Origin: Bacteroidales bacterium Bact_23
GTDB taxonomy: Bacteria; Bacteroidota; Bacteroidia; Bacteroidales; Lentimicrobiaceae
Length of the DNA: 10,276 bases
Direction: 5' to 3'
NCBI GenBank assembly: GCA_001603685.1
Contig: LUZO01000299.1
Location: 1-10,276 of the forward strand
A program made the position numbers and the translations under genes. Below, in pieces: positions 1 through 6,362 of this stretch (positions within the stretch are counted from its first letter, which is position 1; the number at the start of each line of letters is the position of its first letter). Below the pieces are notes generated by a model. That model worked only from the letters and a program-made list of their open reading frames with translations, did not search any database and was not told the DNA's origin.

Positions 1-882
1 ATTGAAATCACTGCTTCAGGAGGTACCGCACCGTTGCAGTACAGCATTGACGGGGGCGTAACCTGGTCGAACAACAATCAGTTCACCGGCCTATCCGCCG
101 GAGCGTATAATGTCGTGGTACTCGATGCTTCGGGCTGCCAGACTGTTTACGCGCTGAATCCGGTCGTTATCAACAGCATTGGCGGCGCATCCATTGACGA
201 TGTGCTTGCAACCGACGAAACCTGCGGCCAGAGCGACGGCAGCATTGAAATCATAGCTTCGGGCGGCACCGCACCTCTGCAGTACAGCATTGACGGCGGC
301 GTAACCTGGCATAACAGCGGCCTGTTTGAGAACCTGAGTGCCGGAATTTACAATATTATGGTACGCGATGGCAGCAGTTGCGAAACCGTATGGCCATTCC
401 AGGTTGAAGTGGAGAACACCGGCGGTGTTGCTGTTGATGATGCCGTTGCAACCGATGAGATGTGCAACAAAGCCGATGGTACCATAACCGTTTCGGCAAC
501 AGGAAGCAACCTTGAATACAGCATTGATGGCGGCACAAGCTGGCAAACTGCCAACCTGTTTGAGAACCTGGCTGCCGGAAACTATCAGGTGAGGGTAAGG
601 GATGAGTTCGGTTGCGAAGCGGTATGGCCGCATTTGGTGGTTATCAGCAATATCCCGGGCCCTGCCATTGTGGATGTGGAAATAATCAATGCCACCAACG
701 GACAATCCAACGGACAGGCAACCATTATTGCCAATCCGCTGAATATAGAATATAGCCTGGATGGCATTAGCTGGCAGACTTCTCCGGTATTTACCGGGCT
801 GGCCATTGGCACCCATACCGCCATGATCAGGGATGAAAACGGCTGTATTGATGAAATGGAATTCATTATCGGAAACGATATT
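1..882 (+). repeat. Four in-frame SprB-type protein repeats (first one partial)
   Basis: Repeat units begin at about 181, 421 and 655, after a partial unit at 1-180. Each has the plan DxxxTxxxxCxxxDGxIxxxAxGG, then YSIDGGxxW, LFxNLxAGxY, VRDxxGC. Spacing is about 240 nt. Units 1 and 2 are close at the DNA level (bases 1-67 match 244-310 with few changes), which suggests recent duplication. Unit 4 is the most diverged: its first Cys is replaced (ATNGQSNGQ), while the second Cys (NGC) remains. The paired Cys in the other units could form disulfides outside the cell. The number of units upstream of the window is unknown. Confidence 0.85.
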
Positions 883-2037
883 CTGAATAATGTTGAAGTA
901 ACTGCCGAAACGGTTGAATACTGTATGAACCTGCCGGTAGTGGTGCCGCTGGAGTCTGAGAACTTCATTGACATCGTTGAATTTACGGTGGTGATTCAGT
1001 TCGATCCTACGGTACTCTCTTTCATTGGCATAGTGAATGCGCATCCCGCGCTGGCCGGAGGTACTTTCAGCTACAGTGTAAACAATGATACCCTGAGTAT
1101 CCGTTATTCCATAGCCACCAGCTCGGTAACCATACCCAGCAATGCCCAATTGCTTGGATTGAATTTTGCCGCTATTGCTCCCGGCAGCAGTGCCATCAAC
1201 TGGATCTCGAGCCAGAGCGTGGTTTACGCTGCAGCCGGCTATACCGTACCCACGCTGCTGATTAACGGACGGGCCAACATCTTCCCGGCTCCGGACATCT
1301 CGGCTTCGGGTGACGGCGTATTTTGCGAAGGCGATTCCACCACCCTCGAAGTTGTTTCAAACGACAATCAGAAGCTCGATTACCAGTGGACCGGACCGAT
1401 GGGCTTCAGCAGTACCGAAGAGGATGTTGAATTCCCCAGCCTGGCTACATCAAACTCAGGTAACTATTCGGTAGTTGCAACCAACAGCGATGGCTGTATC
1501 CAGCCTCTGTCGCTCACCCTTTCAGTAAATCCGGCGCCAAAAGTGAAGCTGGCTGATGCCGATTCGCTCTGTGCCGGCAAGCCGCACACCCTTGATGCAG
1601 GCCCCGGGTTTGAGTCATACATCTGGAATGACGGCAGTATGGTTCAGTCGCGTATCGAGTACGCTGAAGGCGAATATACGGTGAAGGTAGTCAACTCATA
1701 CGGTTGTACGGGCGAGTCATCGGTATGGCTGATCCCGTGCTCCATCGAGCTGCTGGTACCCAATGCATTTACCCCGAACGGCGACGGCCTGAATGATGTA
1801 TTCAGACCCGTACTGATCGGCGATGTAACCCCCGCACGGTTCTTTATGCAGATCTACAACAGCTGGGGCGAAATGATTTACGAAACCAGTGATTACAGCG
1901 CCGGCTGGGATGGTAAAGTCAGGGGGGTAATGGCTCCTCCGGGCGTATATGCCTATGTGATTAGCTTCTCGGTACCGGGTTATATCAATACCACAACCAC
2001 AAGCCCGCTTAGAGGTCCGGTAACGCTGTTAAGGTAA
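1..2037 (+). CDS. T9SS-exported surface protein (C-terminal part): SprB repeats, cohesin-like, Ig-like and type B sorting domains
   Basis: The frame is open from base 1, so the start and signal peptide lie upstream; 678 codons are visible before TAA at 2035. Domains in order: SprB-type repeats of about 80 residues to about 882; a cohesin-like beta domain (about 886-1280, with the core VEFTVVIQFDPTVLSF); two Ig-like/PKD-like domains (about 1291-1530 and 1531-1740), each with a Cys pair; and a C-terminal domain from 1741 with VPNAFTPNGDGLNDVF, YNSWGE, WDGK and PPGVYAYVI. That last set is the hallmark of the gliding-motility-associated (CHU_C, T9SS type B) sorting domain. From family knowledge the protein should cross the outer membrane by T9SS and be displayed on or released from the surface, probably for adhesion. 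It is inferred to be a large adhesin; its ligand cannot be told from this part. Its stop codon lies in the first unit of a heptanucleotide repeat tract. Confidence 0.9.
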   Translation: MEITASGGTAPLQYSIDGGVTWSNNNQFTGLSAGAYNVVVLDASGCQTVYALNPVVINSIGGASIDDVLATDETCGQSDGSIEIIASGGTAPLQYSIDGGVTWHNSGLFENLSAGIYNIMVRDGSSCETVWPFQVEVENTGGVAVDDAVATDEMCNKADGTITVSATGSNLEYSIDGGTSWQTANLFENLAAGNYQVRVRDEFGCEAVWPHLVVISNIPGPAIVDVEIINATNGQSNGQATIIANPLNIEYSLDGISWQTSPVFTGLAIGTHTAMIRDENGCIDEMEFIIGNDILNNVEVTAETVEYCMNLPVVVPLESENFIDIVEFTVVIQFDPTVLSFIGIVNAHPALAGGTFSYSVNNDTLSIRYSIATSSVTIPSNAQLLGLNFAAIAPGSSAINWISSQSVVYAAAGYTVPTLLINGRANIFPAPDISASGDGVFCEGDSTTLEVVSNDNQKLDYQWTGPMGFSSTEEDVEFPSLATSNSGNYSVVATNSDGCIQPLSLTLSVNPAPKVKLADADSLCAGKPHTLDAGPGFESYIWNDGSMVQSRIEYAEGEYTVKVVNSYGCTGESSVWLIPCSIELLVPNAFTPNGDGLNDVFRPVLIGDVTPARFFMQIYNSWGEMIYETSDYSAGWDGKVRGVMAPPGVYAYVISFSVPGYINTTTTSPLRGPVTLLR

Positions 2038-2112
2038 GAAGAGAAGTAAAAAGGAAAAAGACTAAAGTAAAAAGACTAAAGTAATCCGCCGCGGCGGAGA
2101 CTAAAGGAAAAA
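2033..2112 (+). repeat. Heptanucleotide repeat tract with GC palindrome, at the 3' end of the surface-protein gene
   Basis: From 2033 the sequence reads in 7-base steps: GGTAAGA, AGAGAAG, TAAAAAG, GAAAAAG, ACTAAAG, TAAAAAG, ACTAAAG, then TAATCCG. The first unit contains the TAA stop of the preceding gene. The perfect 14-bp palindrome TCCGCCGCGGCGGA follows at 2085-2098, then more A-rich units (GACTAAA, GGAAAAA). Bases 2078-2106, which span the palindrome and both flanks, are identical to 8838-8866, so this is a dispersed repeat rather than local low complexity. Confidence 0.85.
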
Positions 2113-2130
2113 GTGAACTCATACCGATGC

Positions 2131-2216
2131 CTGACGGTGGATGAGCGGAGTCGAAGCTCTCGTTGTGGTTGAGCCGGTGGCTGAGCGAAGCCGAAGCCCA
2201 GTCGAAACCAAGGCGA
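2131..2216 (+). repeat. Dispersed hairpin element (GAGCGRAGYCGA family), two units
   Basis: Two copies of a motif with core GAGCGRAGYCGA lie at 2143-2154 and 2183-2194. The second is flanked by GGCT (2179-2182) and AGCC (2195-2198), which form a 4-bp stem around the 12-nt core; the first copy lacks a good stem. The tail AGTCGAAACCAAGGCGAAG resembles the tails of the copies near 5911 and 8784. No coding function is evident. Confidence 0.7.
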
Positions 2217-2219
2217 AGT

Positions 2220-2273
2220 GAAGTGAGTCCGCCGCGGCGGATGAGAGTTGAGCGATGAGTCCGCTGCGGCGGA
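2220..2273 (+). repeat. Two GC palindromes (TCCGCCGCGGCGGA and a one-base variant)
   Basis: The perfect palindrome is at 2228-2241 and a variant with T for C (TCCGCTGCGGCGGA) at 2260-2273. The stretch 2220-2249 is identical over 30 bases to 5954-5983, flanks included. This gives a second flank subtype (GTGAG...ATGAGAGTT), different from the one at 2078-2106. The arms are too short for a strong hairpin; the dyad could be a protein site or could pair with neighbouring copies. Confidence 0.8.
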
Positions 2274-2281
2274 TCAAATCA

Positions 2282-2309
2282 ATTCTCCATTCTCCATTCT
2301 CCATTCTCC
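2282..2309 (+). repeat. Heptanucleotide microsatellite (ATTCTCC)4
   Basis: Four perfect tandem copies of ATTCTCC, followed by unique sequence (ACTGCCCGG). It is the promoter-facing end of the repeat block between the surface-protein gene and carB. Confidence 0.9.
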
Positions 2310-2373
2310 ACTGCCCGGAATTCTTTGGTTGAAAAAAAACTTTAAGTACAGCAGAAAAATCTGGAATTGCAGG

Positions 2374-2403
2374 TTGAGGACGGGGGAAAAAACTATATTT
2401 TTG
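2374..2403 (+). promoter_or_regulatory. Predicted Bacteroidota-type promoter for the carB leader
   Basis: TATTTTTG at 2396-2403 fits the Bacteroidota -7 element TAnnTTTG exactly. TTG at 2374-2376 lies 19 bases upstream, in the range expected for the -33 element. Transcription would start near 2408-2410, giving a 5' leader of about 209 nt before carB. No other site of this class was seen between the repeat block and carB. Confidence 0.6.
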
Positions 2404-2449
2404 CACGGCATTTCAAATGCAGAATTTGAATTTCTGAATTATATAGCAA

Positions 2450-2611
2450 ATGTATTGTAAGCCTTTTCCAGCCGCCAGTTCAGGGAGGGCCTGTTTCCGA
2501 AGGGAGTATAGCCCTTCCAGACAGCTGGAAGAGGTTTCTTCATTTTATCGACAACGGGAAAAACAGTTTCAACACTATTTTTCCCGTTTTTTTTATCTCC
2601 TTTTAACATAA
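2450..2611 (+). CDS. Candidate 53-codon leader peptide upstream of carB
   Basis: ATG at 2450, preceded by the A/T-rich TATATAGCAA, opens a frame that runs to TAA at 2609, 6 nt before the carB ATG. The peptide starts MYCKPFPAASSG and ends HYFSRFFYLLLT. The frame runs through the whole terminator hairpin and its T tract, so a ribosome translating it would unfold the terminator. This is the layout of the 44-residue PyrL leader of enterobacterial pyrBI, where tight coupling of translation to transcription at low UTP lets polymerase read through. No sequence relationship to PyrL is claimed. A 53-codon open frame can occur by chance, so the placement is the main evidence. Confidence 0.4.
   Translation: MYCKPFPAASSGRACFRREYSPSRQLEEVSSFYRQREKQFQHYFSRFFYLLLT
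2462..2534 (+). ncRNA. Structured segment of the carB leader RNA
   Basis: CCTTTTCCAGC (2462-2472) can pair with GCTGGAAGAGG (2524-2534) over 11 bp with one G-U pair, closing a 51-nt interior. Inside, GAAGGG (2499-2504) pairs with CCCTTC (2512-2517), and CAGG (2481-2484) can pair with CCTG (2490-2493). A competing hairpin CTTCCAG/CTGGAAG (2514-2520 with 2525-2531) would break both the outer stem and the inner hairpin. Mutually exclusive pairings are what a regulatory leader would show, but I do not recognise a known riboswitch class here. Confidence 0.4.
2553..2594 (+). terminator. Intrinsic terminator / attenuator before carB
   Basis: AACGGGAAAAA (2553-2563) pairs perfectly with TTTTTCCCGTT (2578-2588) around a 14-nt loop, and six more T follow (2589-2594). 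This is a textbook Rho-independent terminator. It lies downstream of the predicted promoter and ends 23 nt before the carB start, so it should limit carB transcription unless overridden. A pyrimidine-rich stretch (2534-2547, TTTCTTCATTTTAT on the coding strand) lies just ahead of it and could act as a UTP-dependent pause region. The alternative reading is that it ends a small RNA of about 185 nt made from 2409. Confidence 0.75.
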
Positions 2612-2617
2612 AAACTG

Positions 2618-5600
2618 ATGGACAAAACAATTAAAAAGGTTGTTTTACTGGGCTCCGGTGCGCTGAAAATCGGACAGGCCGGCGAATTTGACTACTCGGG
2701 AACACAGGCTCTGAAAGCGATGAAAGAGGAAGGGATTGAAGCCGTGCTTATCAATCCCAATATTGCAACCATTCAAACCTCCGAAGGGATTGCGGATAAG
2801 GTCTATTTCCTGCCGATTATCCCCCATTTTGTTGAAGAAGTGATAGCAAAGGAGCGTCCCGACGGCATTTTGCTTGCCTTCGGCGGCCAGACAGCGCTGA
2901 ATTGCGGAACAGAGATGTATCTGAACGGAACGCTGCAAAAATATAATGTCCGCGTTTTGGGTACTTCGGTGGAGGCCATTATGATTACCGAAGACCGTGA
3001 TTTGTTTGTCAGGAAACTAAATGAGATAGATGCCAAAACCCCTGTTTCGCAAGCGGTAAACGATCTTGATGATGCCCTCAAAGCAGCGCGGAAAATCGGA
3101 TTTCCGGTGATGGTTCGCTCGGCTTATGCGCTGGGAGGTCTGGGCTCGGGTATATGCAGGGATGAAGATGAATTTACGGAATTGTGCAAAAGTGCGCTCT
3201 CGTTTTCGAGTCAGATTCTGGTTGAGGAGAGCCTGAAGGGATGGAAAGAGATTGAGTTTGAGGTGATTCGGGATAAAAATGACCACTGCTTTACGGTGGT
3301 TCCCATGGAGAACTTCGATCCGCTGGGTATTCACACCGGCGAGAGCATTGTGGTGGCTCCCATCATCACACTCACAAAGCAGCAGGTGGCATTGCTGGAA
3401 GAGGTGGCGCGCCGTGTGGTCAGGCATATCGGCATAGTGGGCGAATGCAACATTCAGTATGCTTTCAATACGGAAACCGATGACTACCGGATTATCGAGA
3501 TAAATGCCCGGCTGAGTCGTTCTTCGGCGCTGGCCTCCAAGGCTTCCGGCTATCCGCTGGCATTCGTGGCCACCAAACTGGCGCTGGGCTACAGCCTGGA
3601 TCAGATTGGCGAAATGGGAACCCCCAACTCAGCCTATGTGGCGCCCAAAGTGGATTATATGATTGTGAAGATTCCGCGCTGGGACCTGTCGAAATTTGTG
3701 GGAGTCAGCCTGCAGATCGGCTCTTCAATGAAATCGGTGGGCGAAATTATGAGCATCGGACTCTCGTTTGAGGAGATTATCCAGAAAGGGCTTCGCATGA
3801 TAGGGCAGGGGATGCACGGTTTTGTGGGGAACCGTGAAATGGTATTCGATGATGTGGAAGATGCCTTGTCGAACCCTACCGACCAGCGGATTTTTGCCAT
3901 CGCCGATGCCTTTGCAAAGGGATATACGGTGGATCAGATTGAGGCACTGACGAAAATTGACAAATGGTTTCTGGAGAAACTGGAGAATATTTACAGGTAC
4001 AGCCTTGTTCTTTCGGAGTTTAAAAAAATAGAAGAACTTCCGGCCGAAGTTCTGAAGGAGGCCAAGAGGCTGGGATTCAGTGATTTTCAGATTGCGCGCT
4101 TTGTGGAGAATCCTACCGAAAACTTTGAGGATACGATGCTGCGGGTAAGGAGCTACCGGAAAACGGTGAATCTGGTACCCAAAGTGCGCCGGATCAATAC
4201 CGTTGCTTCCGAAAATCCTGAAAAGGCCAACTACCTCTATTTTACCTATGGCGAGGGTGCCGGATATATTCCGCCAGCTTCTGATTCTGAGTCAGTTGTA
4301 ATACTTGGCTCGGGTGCCTACCGGATAGGCTCGTCGGTTGAGTTCGACTGGTGTTCGGTGAATTCGGCGGAAACGGTCAGAAAACTTGGCTATAAGGCGG
4401 TAATGGTTAACTACAATCCTGAAACGGTTTCGACCGACTACGATATGTGCGACCGCCTCTATTTTGACGAGCTGTCGCTGGAGCGCGTGCTTGATGTCAT
4501 TGATACAGAGAAGCCCAAAGGGGTGATTGTATCGGTTGGCGGGCAGATTCCCAATAACCTGGCCATCAAGCTGTACCGCCAGCAGGTGCCGGTTCTCGGC
4601 ACTTCGCCCGTCTCCATCGACAGGGCGGAGAACCGCCATAAATTCTCAGCCATGCTCGATCAGCTCAATATCGACCAGCCCCGCTGGCAAGAGCTGACCA
4701 GTTTTGAGGAGATTGACCTTTTTGCCGAAGAGGTTGGATATCCGTTGCTTATCCGCCCCTCCTATGTGCTTTCGGGTGCGGCGATGAGCGTTTGCTATGA
4801 CAGGGAGCATATGCACGAATTCCTGAAAAAGGCGGCAAAGGTGTCGAAGGAGTTTCCGGTGGTGGTTTCGAAATTTCTGCAGAATGCCAAAGAGATAGAG
4901 ATGGATGCCATTGCAAAGGATGGCGAGATCGTGGAATATGCCATTTCGGAGCATATTGAATTTGCCGGCGTGCATTCCGGCGATGCCACACTCGTATTCC
5001 CGGCACAGAATATCTATTTCGAGACGATGCGGCGGATTAAGAAAATATCCAAACAGATTGCCAGGGAACTCAGCATCAGCGGGCCGTTCAATATGCAGTT
5101 CCTTGCCAAGAACAACGAAATCAAGGTAATAGAGTGCAATCTCCGGGCATCGCGGTCGTTCCCGTTTGTTTCGAAGGTGTTGAAACGGAATTTCATTGAA
5201 ACAGCCACGAACATCATGCTCAATGCACCGTACAGTAAGCCGGACAAGTCGGTTTTCGATGTGGAACATATCGGGGTGAAGGCTTCGCAGTTCTCCTTCT
5301 CGCGCCTGCAGAATTTCGATCCGGTGCTGGGTGTGGATATGTCGTCAACCGGCGAAGTGGGCTGTATTGGCGATGAATTTGCCGAAGCCATGGTTAAAGC
5401 GATGATGTCAGTGGGTTATAAAATCCCGCAAAAGGGTATTCTGATCTCCAGCGGCGAGGCAAAGTCGAAGGTTGACCTGCTTGAAGCCTGCAGGGAGCTG
5501 CACAGCCATGGTTACAAACTGTATGCGAGCCACGGAACGCAGAAGTTTCTGGAGGAAAACGGCGTTTATGCCACAGATGTGAACTGGCCTGACGAAAACG

Positions 5601-5836
5601 GTGAGAACAACATCAGGCAGATGATTGCGGATAAGGCTTTTGACCTGATTATTAACATACCGAAAAACCTTACCAAACGCGAGCTTACAAACGGCTACAT
5701 CATTCGCCGCAGCGCCATTGACTACAACATTCCGCTGCTCACAAACGCCCGCCTGGCTTCCGCGTTTATCAAGTCGTTCTGCAAGTTTGGCCTTGCTGAT
5801 ATGAAGATTAAGAGTTGGGATGAGTATGGAGAGTAA
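2618..5836 (+). CDS. carB: Carbamoyl-phosphate synthase large subunit (CarB), CAD/CPS1-like type
   Basis: Makes carbamoyl phosphate from bicarbonate, ammonia (normally from glutamine via CarA) and two ATP, feeding pyrimidine and arginine synthesis in the cytoplasm. At 1072 residues it is full length (E. coli 1073). Domains: first ATP-grasp half 1-400 (GSGALKIGQAGEFDYSG at 12-28, GGQTALNC at 89-96, NARLSRSSALASKA at 296-309), linker/oligomerisation about 401-555, second ATP-grasp half about 556-935 (GSGAYRIGSSVEFDWCSV from 564, NPETVSTDYD from 600, ECNLRASRSFPFVSK from 839), and an MGS-like allosteric domain 936-1072. Several signatures (SSVEFDWC, GGQIPNNLA, SYVLSG, IECNLRASRSFPFVSK, YKIPQKGILI) match animal CPS1/CAD as I recall them better than E. 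coli CarB. The ATG at 2618 starts directly before the first Rossmann-like strand, with A-rich upstream sequence and no Shine-Dalgarno. carA is not in the window. The leader upstream suggests attenuation. Confidence 0.97.
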   Translation: MDKTIKKVVLLGSGALKIGQAGEFDYSGTQALKAMKEEGIEAVLINPNIATIQTSEGIADKVYFLPIIPHFVEEVIAKERPDGILLAFGGQTALNCGTEMYLNGTLQKYNVRVLGTSVEAIMITEDRDLFVRKLNEIDAKTPVSQAVNDLDDALKAARKIGFPVMVRSAYALGGLGSGICRDEDEFTELCKSALSFSSQILVEESLKGWKEIEFEVIRDKNDHCFTVVPMENFDPLGIHTGESIVVAPIITLTKQQVALLEEVARRVVRHIGIVGECNIQYAFNTETDDYRIIEINARLSRSSALASKASGYPLAFVATKLALGYSLDQIGEMGTPNSAYVAPKVDYMIVKIPRWDLSKFVGVSLQIGSSMKSVGEIMSIGLSFEEIIQKGLRMIGQGMHGFVGNREMVFDDVEDALSNPTDQRIFAIADAFAKGYTVDQIEALTKIDKWFLEKLENIYRYSLVLSEFKKIEELPAEVLKEAKRLGFSDFQIARFVENPTENFEDTMLRVRSYRKTVNLVPKVRRINTVASENPEKANYLYFTYGEGAGYIPPASDSESVVILGSGAYRIGSSVEFDWCSVNSAETVRKLGYKAVMVNYNPETVSTDYDMCDRLYFDELSLERVLDVIDTEKPKGVIVSVGGQIPNNLAIKLYRQQVPVLGTSPVSIDRAENRHKFSAMLDQLNIDQPRWQELTSFEEIDLFAEEVGYPLLIRPSYVLSGAAMSVCYDREHMHEFLKKAAKVSKEFPVVVSKFLQNAKEIEMDAIAKDGEIVEYAISEHIEFAGVHSGDATLVFPAQNIYFETMRRIKKISKQIARELSISGPFNMQFLAKNNEIKVIECNLRASRSFPFVSKVLKRNFIETATNIMLNAPYSKPDKSVFDVEHIGVKASQFSFSRLQNFDPVLGVDMSSTGEVGCIGDEFAEAMVKAMMSVGYKIPQKGILISSGEAKSKVDLLEACRELHSHGYKLYASHGTQKFLEENGVYATDVNWPDENGENNIRQMIADKAFDLIINIPKNLTKRELTNGYIIRRSAIDYNIPLLTNARLASAFIKSFCKFGLADMKIKSWDEYGE

Positions 5837-5884
5837 GTCCGCTGCCGCGGACGGAGACCGGAGGTCGGAGGTCAGAAGTCGGAT
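5837..5884 (+). repeat. Variant GC palindrome plus heptanucleotide tract after carB
   Basis: Directly after the carB TAA, GTCCGC (5837-5842) and GCGGAC (5847-5852) form an inverted repeat around TGCC. Then come 7-base steps GACCGGA, GGTCGGA, GGTCAGA, AGTCGGA. The unit differs in sequence from the other heptad tracts but keeps the same period and the same position at a gene's 3' end. Confidence 0.75.
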
Positions 5885-5888
5885 TCCT

Positions 5889-5941
5889 CCGATGCCTGAG
5901 GCGCTCGCGGTGCCTGAGCGAAGCCAAAGGCAAGGCGAAGG
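5889..5941 (+). repeat. Dispersed hairpin element, carB copy
   Basis: TGCCT (5911-5915) and AGGCA (5928-5932) form a 5-bp stem around the core GAGCGAAGCCAA (5916-5927), followed by the tail AGGCGAAGGAGG. The upstream part CGATGCCTGA (5890-5899) matches 2125-2134. The stem differs from the copies near 2179 and 8784 but still pairs. Confidence 0.7.
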
Positions 5942-5953
5942 AGGAAGAGGTAA

Positions 5954-5983
5954 GAAGTGAGTCCGCCGCGGCGGATGAGAGTT
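5954..5983 (+). repeat. GC palindrome with GTGAG/ATGAGAGTT flanks
   Basis: A perfect TCCGCCGCGGCGGA at 5962-5975 sits within a 30-base segment identical to 2220-2249. The identity extends 8 bases on each side of the palindrome, so the unit of duplication is larger than the palindrome. Confidence 0.85.
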
Positions 5984-6002
5984 CGCACCAGCGGTGTTGC
6001 GA

Positions 6003-6153
6003 TTTCTTACCTCGACTTCGCTCGGCACGGCGCGCTTCGCTCGAAATGACGCTGCAAGCGTTTAAAATTGGGAGGGTGAATTGGGCGGCGCAGCCGCCCA
6101 ATTCACCCTCTTTCTTCCTCCCGAAAAGCCCGTCATCCCGACGAAAGAGGGAT
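6003..6153. repeat. Inverted pair of CGTCATTTCGA-type repeats around a long hairpin
   Basis: Read on the minus strand from 6051, the sequence begins CGTCATTTCGAGCGAAG; read on the plus strand from 6131 it begins CGTCATCCCGACGAAAG and ends GAGGGATCT. The two copies point away from each other and enclose a 79-base interior that holds the hairpin at 6072-6110. Repeats starting GTCATTTCGA are familiar to me from Bacteroidota intergenic DNA, where they yield spurious proteins reading like VISSEARRAER; this is recollection, not a search. No transposase is present. Confidence 0.55.
6072..6116. terminator. Very strong hairpin between convergent carB and yebC, likely bidirectional terminator
   Basis: GAGGGTGAATTGGGCGGC (6072-6089) and GCCGCCCAATTCACCCTC (6093-6110) are perfect 18-base complements around a 3-base loop (GCA). 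On the plus strand TTTCTT follows; on the minus strand CCAATTTT follows. The T tracts are imperfect, but the stem is strong and the site lies between convergent genes, about 236 nt after carB and 372 nt after yebC. A REP-like role without termination is possible. Confidence 0.6.
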
Positions 6154-6203
6154 CTGCTGAAGCTTAGTATTACATTGATTCAGTGAAAGATAGCCCCGTT
6201 TCC

Positions 6204-6255
6204 ACGGTGTCTGAGCCAGTGGGTGAGTCCCGTCAAACCCCAGTCGAAGCCGGTC
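6204..6255 (+). repeat. Diverged copy of the dispersed hairpin element
   Basis: GGGT (6221-6224) and ACCC (6237-6240) flank a 12-base core GAGTCCCGTCAA, followed by CAGTCGAAGCCGG, which matches the tail of the other copies. The core has drifted most in this copy, but the arm spacing is kept. The surrounding 6154-6362 holds nothing else I can recognise. Confidence 0.5.
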
Positions 6256-6362
6256 ATCCACTGAAGGCCGAAGTATTCATTCAACAAACCAATCGTTTTA
6301 ATTTTTTGTCGTCTGCAGGTCAAATTGCAGATCAAAGGTCTGCCAATGGCTGACATCAAATG

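Noticed and set aside
91..1149. 352-codon open frame on the minus strand within the surface-protein gene
   Set aside because: It lies antisense to well-supported repeat domains, resembles no family, and its length follows from the repetitive composition of the plus-strand gene.
2119..2460. Small frames on both strands in the repeat block and carB promoter region
   Set aside because: They are translations of the repeats and low-complexity DNA with no start context or domain.
2409..2594. 6S RNA or another known small RNA ending at the terminator
   Set aside because: The 5' and 3' ends are not complementary as in 6S RNA and no known core motif was recognised; a carB leader is the simpler reading, though a separate small RNA is not excluded.
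4646..5391. Long minus-strand open frames antisense to carB
   Set aside because: The plus-strand protein is full length with all motifs; these frames show no recognisable domains.
5408..6101. Minus-strand frames across the carB end and the repeats, including one reading like VISSEARRAER
   Set aside because: That peptide is the typical false translation of the CGTCATTTCGA repeat; the rest is antisense to carB.
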